Source: Streptomyces cyaneogriseus subsp. noncyanogenus (lineage in GTDB: Bacteria > Actinomycetota > Actinomycetes > Streptomycetales > Streptomycetaceae). Taken from it: a stretch of DNA of 64,000 bases. The position numbers and the translations under genes are program-made. Within the stretch, counting starts at the first letter, position 1. Each line of letters begins with the position of its first letter. The stretch is taken from the NCBI RefSeq assembly GCF_000931445.1, contig NZ_CP010849.1:3348001-3412000 (forward strand), in the 5' to 3' direction. The notes beneath the pieces are model-generated. The model was not told the DNA's origin and did no database searches. It was given only the letters and a program-made list of their open reading frames with translations. This document shows, in pieces, positions 62,121 through 64,000 of this stretch.

Positions 62121-63065
62121 TGACGCCGGCTCCGTCAGGGGCCGGTCCTCGGGCACGTCGGCCGTGACCGTCACCGCCGCCGGGTCGAGGTCGCCCGGGG
62201 CCGGCATCACGCTGCCGGGCAGCCGGACCGCCGCCGCGCCGTGGGCGACCGCGGAGGCGAGCGCCTCGGGTCCGGTGCCGCCCGCGACGAGGAATCCGGC
62301 GAGGGAGGAGTCACCGGCGCCGACATTGCTGCGTACGGTGTCGACGCGGGCGTGGCCGAACCAGCTGCCCGTGTCGTCCACGAGCAGCTGGCCGTCGGCG
62401 CCGAGGCTGGCGAGCACGGCCCGGGCGCCCCGCTCGCGCAGTTCCCCGGCCGCCTTCAGCGCGTCGCCCACGGTGGCCAGGGGGCGCCCGACCGCCTCCG
62501 CGAGCTCCTCGGCGTTGGGCTTCACCACGTCGGGCCGCTCGCGCAGTGCCCGGAGCAGGGCCGGACCGGAGGTGTCCAGCGCGATACGGACACCGGCGGT
62601 GTGCGCCCGCGCGACCAGATCGGCGTACCAGGACGGCCCGAGCCCGCGGGGCAGGCTGCCGCAGCAGGCGATCCAGTCGGCGTCGCGGGACTGCCGTCGG
62701 ACCGTCTCGAGCAGGAGTTCCTGCTCCGCCGCCGACAGCTCCGGGCCCGGCGCGTTGATCTTCGTCAGGACGCCGTCCGCCTCCGCGAGGGCGATGTTGG
62801 AGCGGGTGGCCCCGGCGACCGGGACCGGGGCGACCTCGATGCCCTGCGCGTCGAGCAGGTCGGCGACGAGCGCGCCCGGCGCCCCGCCCAGCGGCAGCAC
62901 CGCTACCGTGCGCCGCCCGGCGGCGGCGACCGCGCGGGAGACGTTCACGCCCTTGCCGCCCGGGTCCATCCGCTCTCCGCTCGCGCGGACCACCTCGCCG
63001 CGGTCGAGGGAGGGGATCTCGTAGGTGCGGTCCAGGGACGGGTTGGGGGTGACGGTGAGGATCAT
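62118..63065 (-). CDS. fruK: 1-phosphofructokinase
   Basis: A 315-aa PfkB-family sugar kinase converting fructose-1-phosphate to fructose-1,6-bisphosphate. Motifs: MILTVTPNPSLDRTYEI, DPGGKGVNVSRA (sugar binding), KPNAEEL and the anion-hole/catalytic motif VGAGDSSLAGFL. The ATG overlaps the fruR stop by 4 bp (ATGA). It lies between fruR and fruA. Confidence 0.95.
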   Translation of the reverse strand: MILTVTPNPSLDRTYEIPSLDRGEVVRASGERMDPGGKGVNVSRAVAAAGRRTVAVLPLGGAPGALVADLLDAQGIEVAPVPVAGATRSNIALAEADGVLTKINAPGPELSAAEQELLLETVRRQSRDADWIACCGSLPRGLGPSWYADLVARAHTAGVRIALDTSGPALLRALRERPDVVKPNAEELAEAVGRPLATVGDALKAAGELRERGARAVLASLGADGQLLVDDTGSWFGHARVDTVRSNVGAGDSSLAGFLVAGGTGPEALASAVAHGAAAVRLPGSVMPAPGDLDPAAVTVTADVPEDRPLTEPAS

Positions 63066-63823
63066 GCGCGTACCACTTCCGTGCCGCCGCGCTCGATGGC
63101 GGCGGTGTCGTCGGGGCTCAGCCCGCTGTCGGTGATCAGGAGGTCCACGTCGTGCAGGCCGGCGAAGCGGGCGAAGTGCTCCTGGCCGTGTTTGGCGGAG
63201 TCGGCGAGCAGTACCACGCGCCGGGCGGCGGCCACGGCCGCGCGCTTGACCGCGGCCTCGGCGAGGTCGGGGGTGGTCAGCCCGTGCTCGGCCGAGAAAC
63301 CGTTGGCGGCGACGAAGAGGAGGTCGGCGCGGATCTCGCCGTAGGCGCGCAGCGCCCAGGCGTCCACGGCCGCGCGGGTGCGGTGGCGCACGCGGCCCCC
63401 GACGAGGTGGAGCTGGATGCCGGGGTGGTCCGCGAGGCGGGCCGCGATGGGCAGGCTGTGGGTGACGACGGTGAGCGACGCCTCCAGGGGGAGGGCGGCG
63501 GCGAGCCGCGCCACCGTCGTACCGGCGTCGAGGATCAGGGTGCCCTCGGTGGGCAGTTCCGCGAGGGCCGCCTGGGCGATCCGGTCCTTCTCGCCGGCCG
63601 CGGTCGACTCGCGCTCGGCGAGGTCCGGCTCGAAGTCGAGGCGCCCGGCCGGGATGGCGCCGCCGTGCACCCGGCGGACCAGTCCGGCGCGGTCGAGGGC
63701 CTTCAGGTCACGGCGGATGGTCTCGGCCGTCACCTGGAACGTCTCGGCGAGCGACAGCACGTCCACCCGGCCGCCGTCCCGGGCGAGCCGGAGGATCTCC
63801 TGCTGCCGCTCCGGCGCGTACAT
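63062..63823 (-). CDS. fruR: DeoR family regulator of the fructose operon
   Basis: A 253-aa DeoR-type repressor. N-terminal helix-turn-helix: MYAPERQQEILRLARDGGRVDVLSLAETF, with VTAETIRRDLKALDRAG, followed by a sugar-phosphate sensing domain with DAGTTVARLA and TVVTHSLPIAARL. Fructose-1-phosphate is the expected inducer. It heads the operon, and the long inverted repeat just upstream is the likely operator. Confidence 0.94.
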   Translation of the reverse strand: MYAPERQQEILRLARDGGRVDVLSLAETFQVTAETIRRDLKALDRAGLVRRVHGGAIPAGRLDFEPDLAERESTAAGEKDRIAQAALAELPTEGTLILDAGTTVARLAAALPLEASLTVVTHSLPIAARLADHPGIQLHLVGGRVRHRTRAAVDAWALRAYGEIRADLLFVAANGFSAEHGLTTPDLAEAAVKRAAVAAARRVVLLADSAKHGQEHFARFAGLHDVDLLITDSGLSPDDTAAIERGGTEVVRA

Positions 63824-63838
63824 GTCCGTTTACCTCCG

Positions 63839-63913
63839 GCCGTGCCCGAATGTGTGGTTTCACTCGGGAGGCTACGCCGTGATGTCCGGGAAGTAAACAC
63901 ATTCGGGCACGGC
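63839..63913. promoter_or_regulatory. Perfect 17-bp inverted repeat, candidate FruR operator
   Basis: GCCGTGCCCGAATGTGT (63839-63855) and ACACATTCGGGCACGGC (63897-63913) are exact reverse complements separated by 41 bp. The left copy begins 15 bp from the fruR start; the right copy is upstream of the divergent frame at 63931. GTTTAC/GTAAAC pairs also occur (63827 and 63893). The layout fits DNA-looping repression by FruR. Confidence 0.75.
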
Positions 63914-63930
63914 AGGAGAGGGAAGCGGAC

Positions 63931-64000
63931 ATGAACGGGCGGGTGCGGGGAGGGCGGGCCGGGGGTGAGGACCGGCGGCCGGGGGCGGGGGGACCCGTGA
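63931..64000 (+). CDS. Possible start of a divergent gene, cut by the window edge
   Basis: An ATG at 63931 with GCAGGAGAGGG 9-12 nt upstream opens a frame of 23 codons (MNGRVRGGRAGGEDRRPGAG...) still open at the window end. It lies just beyond the right arm of the inverted repeat. The peptide is Gly/Arg-rich and gives no family clue; a real N-terminus is plausible because of the ribosome site only. Confidence 0.35.
   Translation, partial: MNGRVRGGRAGGEDRRPGAGGPV

Overview
The window reads as a chromosomal segment of a Streptomyces species. The GC content is very high, and GTG, TTG and probably CTG starts are common. Genus-typical genes are present: a SsgA-like sporulation protein (ssgE), an RpfB-type resuscitation factor, a SepX/GlpR-type septal membrane protein, DUF1876 and DUF6227 proteins, and a protein O-mannosyltransferase. 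Gene order matches, from memory, the stretch around ispE-ksgA-rpf-ssgE-moeA-galU-fruA in S. coelicolor. It looks like conserved core chromosome: I see no integrase, transposase, phage genes, CRISPR array, rRNA operon or biosynthetic cluster. One tRNA-Ala(CGC) is present.

Layout. (1) 1-2.4 kb: the end of a solute:sodium symporter with a small membrane partner, then an orphan response regulator lacking its phospho-acceptor Asp. (2) 2.4-12 kb: housekeeping genes on the minus strand (ABC-F ATPase, ispE, rsmA/ksgA, rpf, tatD, a zinc-ribbon protein, rsmI), with a divergent protein mannosyltransferase. (3) 12-16.1 kb: two tandem paralogous penicillin-binding transpeptidases and ssgE. (4) 16.3-18.9 kb: a nikMN-nikQ-nikO energy-coupling-factor metal transporter whose promoter carries a perfect Nur (nickel-Fur) box. 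(5) 19-25.3 kb: a serine beta-lactamase-like esterase, a secreted protein, DUF1876, a YbaK-type deacylase, and an MMPL transporter with its TetR regulator. (6) 25.5-33.5 kb: a tricorn protease, a 57-aa protein, and a tightly overlapped Baeyer-Villiger monooxygenase/hydrolase/SDR operon divergent from a MerR regulator. (7) 33.5-40.4 kb: exonuclease III, a GNAT enzyme, a two-component system facing a MacB-like ABC exporter, and tRNA-Ala. (8) 40.5-46.6 kb: sepX/glpR-like gene, rimJ-like GNAT, moaB, moaC, moeA/glp, galU, and divergent 5-formyl-THF cyclo-ligase. (9) 46.7-53.5 kb: a membrane-anchored penicillin acylase, a cation/proton antiporter with a TrkA-C domain, an MFS exporter, and an FmdB zinc-ribbon gene with a near-perfect CIRCE (HrcA) element. 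(10) 53.6-59.6 kb: MTA phosphorylase, a SAF-domain protein, mscL, a 58-aa protein, a P1 peptidase, an L,D-transpeptidase lipoprotein and DUF6227. (11) 59.8-64 kb: the fructose PTS operon fruR-fruK-fruA with a long inverted repeat upstream of fruR.

Cell-envelope and division functions recur: peptidoglycan transpeptidases, Rpf, SsgE, SepX, mannosylation, UDP-glucose synthesis and MscL. The most noteworthy points are the regulatory sites (CIRCE at fmdB, Nur box at nikM, long repeat at fruR), the moeA paralogue sitting in a divisome-type neighbourhood (Glp/GlpR), a mymA-like redox operon under a MerR regulator, a phosphorylation-deficient response regulator, two small genes (57 and 58 aa), and a set of at least eleven start codons placed 6-7 nt after a TANNNT box, which suggests leaderless transcripts.
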